A stretch of DNA of 64,000 nucleotides. Origin: a virus. A program made the position numbers and the translations under genes. Of this stretch, positions 1-7,985 are shown one piece after another. The DNA is taken from the IMG/VR virus record IMGVR_UViG_3300042554_001552, positions 1-64,000 of that record; one strand, given 5' to 3'. Position 1 is the stretch's first letter; every line of letters starts with the position of its first letter. Under the pieces are notes generated by a model. The model made no database searches and was not told the DNA's origin. It saw only the letters and a list, made by a program, of their open reading frames with translations.

Positions 1-716
1 GCAATCAGTGAGATGATTTTTGCACTTCCTTCCATAAGCTTGAGTTCGCCAAACGCAAAACTACAAGCGAAGCTGACGTAAAAGCGAATACCTTCAAGAA
101 TATTAACGTTTGCAACTGCTCTGAATAGTTTTCTCTTGAGTTCATACCTTGCCTCTTGTGCGTATGGTACTTGTTCTAACGCATGAATCCATTCATTAGT
201 TGAACCATAATGCTGGGCACTGTTGATGAAATCGTTATATGCCTGAGTGACACTCACGGCACGTTCCATAATACGATCCTCTTTCAGAATCGTATCAAAA
301 ACTTCAGATGGGTCCGAATAAACATTCTTGATGATATAAGTGTATGAACGGGAGTGGATCATCTCCATAAACTCCCAAACCTTCATACACGCTTCCAGTT
401 CAGGAAGGGAGCAGTATGGAGCAAATGCCATACCAGGACCCCTACCCTGAACTGAGTCCAGCATCACCTGATACTTCAGGTTGCTGGTGAAGATATGCTT
501 TTGCTCTGGGCGTAGCATATGATAGTCGCTACGATCTTTTTGAAGAGAAACCTCTTCGGGTCTCCAGAAGTAACCCAGTTGCTGTGTGGTTAGTTTATCG
601 AAGATTGGGTATTTGTAAGAATCATATCTCTGTATTCCCAGTGGTTGTCCAAAAAACATAGGTTGCTTTTTGGTATCTACTTCCTGAGGATTAAAAACGG
701 TCATTGATTCGACCAT
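1..716 (-). CDS. nrdB: ribonucleotide reductase class I beta subunit, partial
   Basis: Partial gene: the reading frame runs off the left edge, so only about 238 N-terminal residues are here. NrdB carries the diiron/tyrosyl radical that activates NrdA to make dNTPs. The start ATG at 716-714 follows a strong ribosome site, GGAGG, 8 bases away. The N-terminus reads MVESMTVFNPQEVD, then GIQRYDSYKYPIFDKL and YFWRPEEVSL, and the iron-ligand stretch EFMEMIHSRSYTYI is clear. The gene follows nrdA after 22 bases, so both subunits are probably made from one message. Identity is confident; the C-terminus is not visible. Confidence 0.93.
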   Translation of the reverse strand, partial: MVESMTVFNPQEVDTKKQPMFFGQPLGIQRYDSYKYPIFDKLTTQQLGYFWRPEEVSLQKDRSDYHMLRPEQKHIFTSNLKYQVMLDSVQGRGPGMAFAPYCSLPELEACMKVWEFMEMIHSRSYTYIIKNVYSDPSEVFDTILKEDRIMERAVSVTQAYNDFINSAQHYGSTNEWIHALEQVPYAQEARYELKRKLFRAVANVNILEGIRFYVSFACSFAFGELKLMEGSAKIISLI

Positions 717-738
717 TGATTTTTCCTCCAAACCTGTT

Positions 739-3036
739 TTAAATCTTACAAGACTCACAATCTTCCTCCTCCGTGTCTAGAATATCGGAAATTAAGTTAT
801 CAAGAGACTGTTTGGTTTCTTCAACCTCATCAGTCTTATGGTCATAAGTATTTTGATAGTAACTGGTTTTCCAGCCGTACTTATATGTAGTTAGAAGGTC
901 CTGTGCCATTACTGAAGTAGGAACTTCATTATCTGGGTAATTTTCTGGATTATAGGACCAGTTTCCAGAAATCGCTTGATCGAAGAATTTTTGCATAACA
1001 GCAACAATATGAATATACCCGCGATTGCTAGGCATATCCCACAGCAGCGTATAGTTGTTCTTAAGTGTTTGATACTGGGGAACAATCTGCTTGAGTGGTC
1101 CCTTCTTCGACTTCTTAACGGACAAGTATCCGCGAGGTGGTTCGATTCCGTTGGTTGCATTTGACACAACGGAACTGCTCTCCGATGGCATCTGTGCGGA
1201 CAATGTTGAGTTCCGTACCCCGTATTTGAGTACCTGCTCTCTAAGATGCTCCCAATCATACTTCAATTCGTTAGGTACAATTTCATCAACGTCCTTCTTG
1301 TATGTATCAATCGGGAGAATGCCATTGCCATATTTTGTTCGGCTGCTATACTCACAAGCACCTTTTTCTTTCGAAAGATTAACAGTTGCCTGAATTAGGT
1401 AATACTGAAATGCTTCGGTAAGTTCATGTACCAGTCTCCAAGCACCAGGATCGTCGTAATGCTCGCCGTGCTTGGCGAGATAGTGTGCCAGACCAATAAA
1501 CCCTACCCCAAGCGAACGACGTGCCCTGGTGGCGATTTCTGCTGCATTGACGGGGTATCCTTGAAAATCAATAAGTTCATCAAGAGAGCGAACAGCAAGA
1601 TCGCAAAGCACTTCAAGATCCTCGTTATCCCGAATTTTTCCAACATTAATAGCAGAAAGTATGCATAGAGCAATCTCACCATTTGGGTCATCAATATGTT
1701 GAATTGGTTTGGTAGGTAGAGTAATTTCCTGGCACAGATTGCTCATCTCAACCTTATCCATAAAGGATGAGTGAGAGTTACAGTGGTCAATGTTCATAAT
1801 GTACAAACGACCTGTTTCTGCTCTCTCTTTCAGGAGGTCCAAAAAGAGTTCTTGAGCTCCGATAGTTTTTCTTGGAATAGACTCATCTCGTTCATAACGA
1901 ACATACAACTCGTCAAATCCATCAGTACCAAAAGCATCATACAAGCCAGGAACGGCGTGGGGAGAGAAGAGAGAAATCTCTTCGTTGCGGATGAAGCGTT
2001 CATAGAACAGTTTGGAGATTTGGATACTATAGTCTAACTTACGAACACGATTATCTTCGGTTCCTTTATTATTTTTCAATACTAGAATATCTTCTATTTC
2101 TTGGTGCCAGATTGGAAAATGGACAGTTGCTGATCCACCTCTGATGCCATTTTGAGTGCAGCATCGGACAGTTGCTTCAAACTTTTTGAGGAAAGGGACA
2201 ACACCTGTGTGCTGAACTTCTCCGCCTCTGATTTTGCTGTTGATGCCACGGATGCGACCCGCGTTGATGCCGATACCCGCCCTTTGTGCAACATATCTGC
2301 CGATAGCCATATCAGAACTAAAGATGCTATCGAGGGTGTCATCAACATCAACAAGAACACAGCTAGCATATTGTCGAAGTGGAGTTCGCACTCCCGCCAT
2401 GATAGGTGTGGGAATGTTGATTTTGTGCTTGGAGATTGCATCGTAGTACTTCCTAACGTAATCTAAACGTGTTTCTTTAGGATACTTGGAAAAGATTGTC
2501 GCCGCAATCAAAAGGTACATAAACTGTGGCGTCTCATAAAGTTCGTTAGAACTTCTGTCCTGCACGAGGTACTTATCAACGACTTGACGTAGACCTGCAT
2601 AAGTGAACAGATAGTCACGACTATGATCAATAAACGACTGAAGTTTATCAAACTCATCATCAGAGTATAGGGTAAGAATTTCTGGGTCATAGACACCTCT
2701 ACCAACGGCACGAAGGACGTGCTGCTTAACTGTGGGGCATTCATGCATACGACCAAACAACTGCTTACGGAGGGCGAACAGAAGCAGGCGAGCAGCAACG
2801 AATTGATAGTTGGGATGATCCAGATCAATCAGGTCAGAAGCAGAACGAATCAGAATCTCCTGAATCTCTGCGGTAGTGATACCATCATAGAATTGAATGC
2901 CTGATTGCATCTCTACCTGAGATGCTGATACACCTGCTAGGTCTTTGCAGGCTTCTTCCACCATAACGTGGAGTTTATTTAAATCAAGTGGTTCAGTTTT
3001 ACCATTTCTCTTAACGACTTTCGTTCCGTTGCTCAT
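739..3036 (-). CDS. nrdA: ribonucleotide reductase class I alpha subunit
   Basis: Catalytic subunit (765 aa) reducing ribonucleotides to deoxyribonucleotides for phage DNA synthesis. An ATP-cone is visible at the N-terminus (VVKRNGKTEPLDLNKLHVMV), so allosteric activity control may be kept. The catalytic cysteine region reads SNLCQEITLPTKP, the barrel has SSVVSNATNGIEPPRGY, and the C-terminal redox pair is CESC. Length matches the usual 750-780 aa. The start overlaps the primase stop as ATGA, and nrdB follows, so primase-nrdA-nrdB is one unit joining precursor supply to replication. Confidence 0.96.
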   Translation of the reverse strand: MSNGTKVVKRNGKTEPLDLNKLHVMVEEACKDLAGVSASQVEMQSGIQFYDGITTAEIQEILIRSASDLIDLDHPNYQFVAARLLLFALRKQLFGRMHECPTVKQHVLRAVGRGVYDPEILTLYSDDEFDKLQSFIDHSRDYLFTYAGLRQVVDKYLVQDRSSNELYETPQFMYLLIAATIFSKYPKETRLDYVRKYYDAISKHKINIPTPIMAGVRTPLRQYASCVLVDVDDTLDSIFSSDMAIGRYVAQRAGIGINAGRIRGINSKIRGGEVQHTGVVPFLKKFEATVRCCTQNGIRGGSATVHFPIWHQEIEDILVLKNNKGTEDNRVRKLDYSIQISKLFYERFIRNEEISLFSPHAVPGLYDAFGTDGFDELYVRYERDESIPRKTIGAQELFLDLLKERAETGRLYIMNIDHCNSHSSFMDKVEMSNLCQEITLPTKPIQHIDDPNGEIALCILSAINVGKIRDNEDLEVLCDLAVRSLDELIDFQGYPVNAAEIATRARRSLGVGFIGLAHYLAKHGEHYDDPGAWRLVHELTEAFQYYLIQATVNLSKEKGACEYSSRTKYGNGILPIDTYKKDVDEIVPNELKYDWEHLREQVLKYGVRNSTLSAQMPSESSSVVSNATNGIEPPRGYLSVKKSKKGPLKQIVPQYQTLKNNYTLLWDMPSNRGYIHIVAVMQKFFDQAISGNWSYNPENYPDNEVPTSVMAQDLLTTYKYGWKTSYYQNTYDHKTDEVEETKQSLDNLISDILDTEEEDCESCKI

Positions 3037-4004
3037 ATTTTCTTCCAGTTGTTAAACTTAATTTTTGCTTCTAGACCTGTGTATGTATTTGATTTTAACA
3101 CATCCATAACGTTAAGTCCAGCTAAAACCATATCATTAATATCTTTTTGCTGGATTGATGTTGGCCAAATAATCACCTTGTCGCCTCTGTCGATGGTTTT
3201 TGATATTCGGTTGACGATTTCTCGATTACGTGGTTCGTTATCAAAAACGTAAATATAATCGCTCCAATTAAACGACCTAATATCAACGTCGGACCCACAC
3301 ATAGCAACAGCATTTTTGACAAACGTGGAGTCGAAGGGTCCCTCAACAATGTAAATGGGTTCCGAAGAATCCACTTGGTCCAGTCCATAAAGTTTGGGCG
3401 AATCATCAGAAAGCATCACAGTAATATATTTAACAGGGTTAGGACCTAGTGCTCTTCCCTGAAAACCTATCAAGTTGGAGTCTGTATCATACATTGGTAT
3501 AATAATGCGACTCTCATCCCTACCGATAGTGTCAAACGTAACTTTTTGAGTGTTCGTCCACTCCTTAAATTTGTCAGCAAAATAAAACTTTTCAGGATTG
3601 AGTTTCCTTTTTTCCAGATATTCTCTGGCAATAGGATTCTCTGATGCTTTGGGTAAATCAAGTTTCTTTTTGAAGACTGGTTTCGCAAACTCAAACTTGG
3701 GTTCCTCAACCACAAAGTTTCTACCAGTATGTCCTTCTTTAAACTTCTCAAGAGTATATTGCTTATGAAGTGTAGGGTCTAACTCTTTGAGAAAGTTATT
3801 AAAGGATAAACTTGCTCCGCAGTTATGGCACTTAAAGTTTGTGTTATTCTTTACGGGATAGATATATCCTCGTGTTTTATTTTTGTTCTTTTGAGAGTCG
3901 CCACACAGTGGGCAGCGGAAGTTGTAGAGATCTGCCTTGACTCTCTTAAACTTTTGTAAGCGTGACGAAACGAGTCCAATGTACTTGGAGTCAATCAAAT
4001 CCAT
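3033..4004 (-). CDS. 61: DNA primase, T4 gp61-like
   Basis: A 323-aa primase (T4 gp61 is about 342 aa) that makes RNA primers for lagging-strand synthesis with the gp41 helicase. The N-terminal zinc finger is visible as FRCPLCGDSQ and NFKCHNCGAS (residues ~29-63). A Toprim-like core follows with YIVEGPFDSTF and the acidic YVFDNEPRN stretch. The 3' end overlaps nrdA by 4 bases (ATGA). It sits apart from gp41, which is about 9 kb upstream in the transcription direction. Confident family call; primer specificity cannot be read from sequence. Confidence 0.9.
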   Translation of the reverse strand: MDLIDSKYIGLVSSRLQKFKRVKADLYNFRCPLCGDSQKNKNKTRGYIYPVKNNTNFKCHNCGASLSFNNFLKELDPTLHKQYTLEKFKEGHTGRNFVVEEPKFEFAKPVFKKKLDLPKASENPIAREYLEKRKLNPEKFYFADKFKEWTNTQKVTFDTIGRDESRIIIPMYDTDSNLIGFQGRALGPNPVKYITVMLSDDSPKLYGLDQVDSSEPIYIVEGPFDSTFVKNAVAMCGSDVDIRSFNWSDYIYVFDNEPRNREIVNRISKTIDRGDKVIIWPTSIQQKDINDMVLAGLNVMDVLKSNTYTGLEAKIKFNNWKKI

Positions 4005-4016
4005 TATAAAGGTGCT

Positions 4017-4427
4017 TTACTTCGTACTTTCTATTGTAGCAGGAGCAGGGGCAGGGGTCAAGGTTTTAATGGTTGGAATAACACCAACTAAAAAGATTGC
4101 TAGGGCAGAAATTCCAGCAATTTGCCACTTAAACTTAGATAATTCTTCTATTTTACTTTCTAATTTTTCAAATCTATCTGAAATTTCTTTGTGTTCTTTA
4201 TCATTATCTTCTTTCATTTCATCAATCATTTTAACAAGAAGTGCATCGTTTTTCATACTTTGCTCAATTCTCTCATCGTGCTTCGCAAGGATTGTAGCAA
4301 TACGTGAATTGCCTTCTGATATTTTATCTACCGCTGCCTCTAATTTGGCAAGCATTTCGCGGGATAAGTCTTCATAAATACCGAGTTTAGATTCAAGAAC
4401 CGCTAATTTTGATTCTTGGGAAAACAT
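4017..4427 (-). CDS. coiled-coil protein with C-terminal membrane helix
   Basis: A 136-aa protein of unknown function. Residues 1-100 are a charged, heptad-rich helix (SKLAVLESKLGIYEDLSREM, EKLESKIEELSKF). One hydrophobic helix follows (WQIAGISALAIFLVGVIPTI, ~100-120), then a short Pro/Ala-rich tail. This coiled-coil-plus-one-helix layout recalls XhlA-type holin accessory proteins, but no specific motif proves it; a membrane-anchored phage factor is all I infer. It lies 12 bases before gp61 and one base after the 66-aa gene, in the same operon. Confidence 0.75.
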   Translation of the reverse strand: MFSQESKLAVLESKLGIYEDLSREMLAKLEAAVDKISEGNSRIATILAKHDERIEQSMKNDALLVKMIDEMKEDNDKEHKEISDRFEKLESKIEELSKFKWQIAGISALAIFLVGVIPTIKTLTPAPAPATIESTK

Positions 4428-4428
4428 T

Positions 4429-4629
4429 TTACCTTCCTTTTAAAAATTGTAACCACCATCTACGAGAACCTCTTCCACCTTTTGCATAGTTACTTCTATA
4501 TCTACCTTTCTTAAAAACTGGAGGATCGTCTCCCGCTGGTGCAGTTCCAGCGATATTTCCAGAACCAACATTAACGGTTGGTTCTTCTTTAAGAGTGCGA
4601 ATTGTAGAAATTAATTTATCAATGTCCAT
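4429..4629 (-). CDS. small basic conserved-type protein (66 aa)
   Basis: Unknown function. I start at MDIDKLISTIRTL (ATG at 4629-4627), which overlaps the upstream TAA as TAATG; a start 9 codons earlier is possible. The N-terminal helix is followed by a Gly-rich linker (NVGSGNIAGTAPAGDDPP) and a basic, aromatic C-terminus (YRSNYAKGGRGSRRWWLQFL). That tail could bind nucleic acid or another virion protein. Translation is probably coupled to the 123-aa gene. No family recognised. Confidence 0.7.
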   Translation of the reverse strand: MDIDKLISTIRTLKEEPTVNVGSGNIAGTAPAGDDPPVFKKGRYRSNYAKGGRGSRRWWLQFLKGR

Positions 4630-5000
4630 TAAACTTCTTGCAATTTGTCTATACACTCTTGGTCTTCAATAATAGAATGCAAAGTTGTTTTTGGATATTC
4701 AGGCAATCTATTTAAAAATAACAAAAAACTTTTAATAGCAGGCCAAAGGTCAGATTCTAAATTATAAAGAAGCAAAGGGACTGCTGCATCATCAAAGACA
4801 TTAAATAGGACGATTAGGTGATTAAGAATCAAGTGAGTTTTAAGAACTCCTGTATTCCTATAACGCTTAAGTAATCTTTTAATATACTTAATACGTTTTA
4901 AATCGTCCTCAAAATCATCCCTAGTAACTGCTTGGGGATTATCATAAAATTTAATAGCAAATAGAAGATAATTATCTTCATTCAATTCATCAAATCTCAT
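4629..5000 (-). CDS. conserved-type helical protein (123 aa)
   Basis: Unknown function. It begins MRFDELNEDNYLLFAIKFYD and is mostly helical and hydrophobic, with Leu-rich stretches (LILNHLIVLFNVFDDAAVPL and IKSFLLFLNRL). There is no signal peptide or clear membrane span. It lies 9 bases after the virion-like 188-aa gene and shares TAATG with the next small gene, so it is read in the same unit. The fold resembles small phage adaptor proteins only in general character; I do not assign a role. Confidence 0.7.
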   Translation of the reverse strand: MRFDELNEDNYLLFAIKFYDNPQAVTRDDFEDDLKRIKYIKRLLKRYRNTGVLKTHLILNHLIVLFNVFDDAAVPLLLYNLESDLWPAIKSFLLFLNRLPEYPKTTLHSIIEDQECIDKLQEV

Positions 5001-5009
5001 ACCAAATTA

Positions 5010-5576
5010 TCAGCTATCTGGATACTGAGCGTCGTCAGCAGCATCCGTGTTGATTGTGCTTCCTGCTACCAATACTTCAGTTTTAACTCTGAAATTTCCG
5101 TGAGTATCGGTGTAAGTCATGACACCAACCCAACCAGCGTGTGGAGCAGCGAACTTACGAGCATTACCAGTAGCTGCGTTAGCAACAGCTTGCTCTGTAG
5201 TATCTACACCAAATACACCAGTGAATACTGGACTTGTTGAGAATCCTGTAGTCTTAGACTCAGGTGCTCTATAAACCGAATTTCCAAGTGTTGAAATTGG
5301 TTCTTCTGAAATATTATAAGCAGTTCCTGTTGGAACAGTAGTTAGTCCAGCAACGAAGTATGAAGTGCTAGCTAAAGAAATACTTGTGGAGGTAAATCCA
5401 GTGATAACAGCATAACCATAAGTAGCACCAGCACCAACTGTAATCACATCTCCAGTTCTAATACCAGCAGAGGTAAAGGTGACAACACCAACCCCACCAG
5501 TTGCAATTCCTGTAATTAGATTAACCGAAATAGTTCCTGTTGAATAAACCGAATCTTTATTGCCCCAAAGAGACAT
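5010..5576 (-). CDS. putative virion structural protein (188 aa)
   Basis: Probably a virion component. It starts MSLWGNKDSVYSTGT and is rich in Gly, Thr, Ser and Val in alternating beta-strand patterns (GVGVVTFTSAGIRTGDVITV). The C-terminal half contains FAAPHAGWVGVMTYTDTHG. Composition matches other structural beta proteins in this window. An exact TATAAATA late promoter lies 31 bases before the start (5607-5614), which supports late expression. The specific position in the particle is unknown. Confidence 0.7.
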   Translation of the reverse strand: MSLWGNKDSVYSTGTISVNLITGIATGGVGVVTFTSAGIRTGDVITVGAGATYGYAVITGFTSTSISLASTSYFVAGLTTVPTGTAYNISEEPISTLGNSVYRAPESKTTGFSTSPVFTGVFGVDTTEQAVANAATGNARKFAAPHAGWVGVMTYTDTHGNFRVKTEVLVAGSTINTDAADDAQYPDS

Positions 5577-5606
5577 GTTTCCTTACCTATAAAATTCTTA
5601 TATTGA

Positions 5607-5614
5607 TATTTATA
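5607..5614 (-). promoter_or_regulatory. T4-type late promoter TATAAATA
   Basis: Exact match to the T4 late -10 box on the minus strand, 31 bases upstream of the 188-aa gene start. It abuts the T-run of the preceding terminator, so one operon stops where the next begins. Confidence 0.75.
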
Positions 5615-5643
5615 AAAAAAGGAGACCTTTAGTTTCGGTCCCC
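5614..5643 (-). terminator. Rho-independent terminator
   Basis: On the minus strand GGGGACC and GGTCTCC pair over 7 bp (one G-U) around a 9-base loop, followed by seven T. It ends the 59-aa gene unit and directly precedes a late promoter. Confidence 0.85.
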
Positions 5644-5655
5644 TTTATCCTTAAC

Positions 5656-5835
5656 TCAAGGAGTTAAATCTTTAGCACCTTTATTCTTCAGTTGTGCTTG
5701 CACTTGAAGAAGAATGAGCGAAAGAATACCGTTTGATTTGACTTTTGGGTTTGCTCCAAGTGCTTCCGAAACTGCAAAAAGAGCAGTTGCGATAAGAGCC
5801 TGATTTGCTAAACACCAAGCGACGAGTGCCGACAT
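5656..5835 (-). CDS. small hydrophobic protein (59 aa)
   Basis: A short gene with a strong ribosome site (GGAGG, 5 bases before the ATG at 5835-5833). The protein begins MSALVAWCLANQALIATALF. It has one hydrophobic helix in the first 25 residues, a polar NPKVKSNG linker, and a second hydrophobic helix (ILSLILLQVQAQL). It may be membrane-associated or pack in the virion; a holin role is conceivable but unsupported. It is the only gene between a CTAAATA promoter (5866-5872) and a terminator (5614-5643), so it is a single-gene late unit. Confidence 0.8.
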   Translation of the reverse strand: MSALVAWCLANQALIATALFAVSEALGANPKVKSNGILSLILLQVQAQLKNKGAKDLTP

Positions 5836-5865
5836 GATGACCTCCGTGTGAAGAGTATCCTGTCT

Positions 5866-5872
5866 TATTTAG
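5866..5872 (-). promoter_or_regulatory. late promoter variant CTAAATA
   Basis: CTAAATA on the minus strand, 31 bases upstream of the 59-aa gene start and about 10 bases past the stop codon of the 695-aa gene. The spacing equals that of the TATAAATA sites before gp22 and the 188-aa gene, so I treat it as a late box with C for T and C for A changes at its 5' end. Confidence 0.6.
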
Positions 5873-5880
5873 ATATTATC

Positions 5881-7968
5881 TCAGTCAGACTCACCTGCTC
5901 TTGGTTTGTACATATCCTGTGCTGCTCTCTGTGCTGCTGCTTGTTGTGCTTTTTTTGCAGCAAGTTTTTTGGCAGGTGTATTTGTTGGAGGTTCTGGTTT
6001 AACTTCGCTGGTTCTATCTTTTTTTACACCTCTTCCTGCTTCATGTTGAGCAACAGTTCCACCACTACGAGTCATCATACCACCCTTATTCATATTTCTA
6101 ACAATTTCTACAGCACGATCACGTGGTTTTCTTGGTTCTCCCCTGTCTTCTGCCATTCTTTCATCAATTACTTCACCTTCTGGTTCATAAGAATTATTTT
6201 GTGCTTGTTTGAGTTGCCCTACTGTTCCACCAGTCATCAATCTTCTGTTTGGGTCATTTGTTGCATTATCAAGTGCTTTTTTCGCTGGCTTATCGAAAAC
6301 TGTTTTAATTACCGCAGGTGCAGCAAGAAGAGCAGCTCCTGCAGCGAGTGCTGGAAGCATTTCATCAATTTGCTCACCTTCTGGTTCATAAGACATCTTA
6401 AGACCAATTGCTCTCATCTTATTCTTAAAAAGATTCATAGATGTAGGAAGGGATCTAATATCCATTTCTTCCTTTTCTTTTTTAGCAACTTCTTTTTTCT
6501 TAGATTCATCAGCAAGTCTAGATCTAAATCTATCAACTGGAGAATCGCACTGCTCACTCATTCCTGCTTTTCTTTCTGCTTCTAATTTAGCGGCGATTGC
6601 CATTTGTTGCTTTTTCTTCTTTGATTTCCCTTTGAATTGTTTCTTTTTAGACTTGCGGAAATCTTTAATCACATCACCCATATCTGCCGTAGCAAGATCC
6701 ATCTTCTCTGCCATATTTGAAGGGAAGACTTTTACTTTGTTAGACTCGCCCTTTGGTAAGGTATCAACTTTTTTCTTTTCAGTTTTTGCTTCAGTCCAAA
6801 GATAGTCTTCTTCAACCTTTGCCTTACCACCTTTTTGATCTTTGCCTAGAGCACCTGCAACAATATCACCTCTAGTTACCTTATCATAAGGAGGATAATT
6901 ATTTGCTAGGTTTCCATCACCTTTTTTATGCCCAGGTTTGTGTGCCTCTTCCACTGCTGGTTTGGTTGGTTTGGTTTTAGCCCCAAATACTTTTTGCCCA
7001 ACATTTTGAACAGTCTTTGGCAACTCATCAACAAACTTCACTACACCAGCAGGTAAATTTGGAGCACTTCCACCTGTTACTGCTTCTTTAACATTATCTC
7101 CGTTCGAAGAATCCGAACTTGTTGTGGATGGGTTTGGAGCATTGAATCTTGCCTGAGGATTTCTAATGGAACCCCCTCCCCTGCCAGGATGACTGCGTGA
7201 TGATTTTGAATTATCTGTATTGTTGTATCTAAATTTAGGGCGACGCATCTCATCCAGTGCTTCACCTTCTGGTTCATAAGAAGCGGAAACAGTCTTTCTG
7301 GTGTCCTGACCGTCTGGCTTACCACCCATTTTACGCTGAATGGCATTATGAACTGCACCAGCATGTTCTTTTGATGAACTTTCCTTTTTACCGTCACCAT
7401 CATAATCCTTACCTGCTGTTGCAGCGGCAGTTTGCTCACCTCTCTTTCTCTCACCCTCATATGGCTCACCATATGAAGTGATTTCTACAGACTTAATATT
7501 TGGATTAGAACGAAGTTGAGTAATTTTATTTCTATCAGCATATCTTACATAACTTTTGCCATTATTATCTTCAACTCTAACCTTATACTTTTTTGGTGCC
7601 TCAATATCTTCCTTGGCAAATACTCTTACCATTACATCAGAAACACTTTCCATTGCTAAGTCTTTTACCGATCCAATGAATTCTTCATTCTTCATTGGAC
7701 CTTCACCAAATAGTTTTTTCTTTACAGCAGCTCTTTCATTTCCACCAAGATTGCTGTTTTGCATATATTGTGCAAACGCAGTTCTCAAAGGAACGTCCTC
7801 TCTTCTGGCACGATAACGAATATCATAAACTGCCTGACGAATTTTTTTCTCGGGAGAAGCAGAGTCTTTTCCCCCCGCGCCCTTTTCATTATCCCCACCA
7901 CCCTTAGCAGCAGGAGCAGATGGAGCAAATTTTCTTGCAGGGAGCTCCTCAGCAATATGCTTTTTCAT
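5881..7968 (-). CDS. large modular virion/internal protein with YEPEGE repeats (695 aa)
   Basis: Unrecognised large protein, very rich in Lys, Glu, Gly and Ala and low in hydrophobics, like T4 head-internal proteins. It contains three copies of YEPEGExxDE: SASYEPEGEALDE (~residue 235), MSYEPEGEQIDE (~530) and NSYEPEGEVIDE (~595). Each ends in a hydrophobic-x-E/DE pattern like a gp21 protease site. It also has a DYDGDGKKE loop and a helical N-terminal segment (IRQAVYDIRYRARREDVPLR). A CATAAATA box lies 35 bases upstream. I infer a packaged scaffold or internal protein processed by prohead protease; enzymatic activity is not evident. Confidence 0.75.
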   Translation of the reverse strand: MKKHIAEELPARKFAPSAPAAKGGGDNEKGAGGKDSASPEKKIRQAVYDIRYRARREDVPLRTAFAQYMQNSNLGGNERAAVKKKLFGEGPMKNEEFIGSVKDLAMESVSDVMVRVFAKEDIEAPKKYKVRVEDNNGKSYVRYADRNKITQLRSNPNIKSVEITSYGEPYEGERKRGEQTAAATAGKDYDGDGKKESSSKEHAGAVHNAIQRKMGGKPDGQDTRKTVSASYEPEGEALDEMRRPKFRYNNTDNSKSSRSHPGRGGGSIRNPQARFNAPNPSTTSSDSSNGDNVKEAVTGGSAPNLPAGVVKFVDELPKTVQNVGQKVFGAKTKPTKPAVEEAHKPGHKKGDGNLANNYPPYDKVTRGDIVAGALGKDQKGGKAKVEEDYLWTEAKTEKKKVDTLPKGESNKVKVFPSNMAEKMDLATADMGDVIKDFRKSKKKQFKGKSKKKKQQMAIAAKLEAERKAGMSEQCDSPVDRFRSRLADESKKKEVAKKEKEEMDIRSLPTSMNLFKNKMRAIGLKMSYEPEGEQIDEMLPALAAGAALLAAPAVIKTVFDKPAKKALDNATNDPNRRLMTGGTVGQLKQAQNNSYEPEGEVIDERMAEDRGEPRKPRDRAVEIVRNMNKGGMMTRSGGTVAQHEAGRGVKKDRTSEVKPEPPTNTPAKKLAAKKAQQAAAQRAAQDMYKPRAGESD
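6172..6192 (-). repeat. YEPEGE-coding repeat, copy 3
   Basis: A 21-base sequence, nearly identical in three places inside the 695-aa gene, encoding SYEPEGE. This copy encodes NSYEPEGEVIDE. The others are at 6373-6393 and 7261-7281. Confidence 0.85.
6373..6393 (-). repeat. YEPEGE-coding repeat, copy 2
   Basis: Second copy, encoding MSYEPEGEQIDE. It differs from the other two copies only at the outermost base. Confidence 0.85.
7261..7281 (-). repeat. YEPEGE-coding repeat, copy 1
   Basis: First copy in the reading direction, encoding SASYEPEGEALDE; identical to the copy at 6172-6192 over 21 bases. Confidence 0.85.
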
Positions 7969-7985
7969 GGAAAATAATTTCTACT

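Noticed and set aside
5848-6585. A 245-residue open frame on the plus strand
   Set aside because: It is antisense to the 695-aa gene, has Cys/Ser/Phe-rich low-complexity sequence typical of the reverse of Lys/Glu codons, and has no ribosome site.
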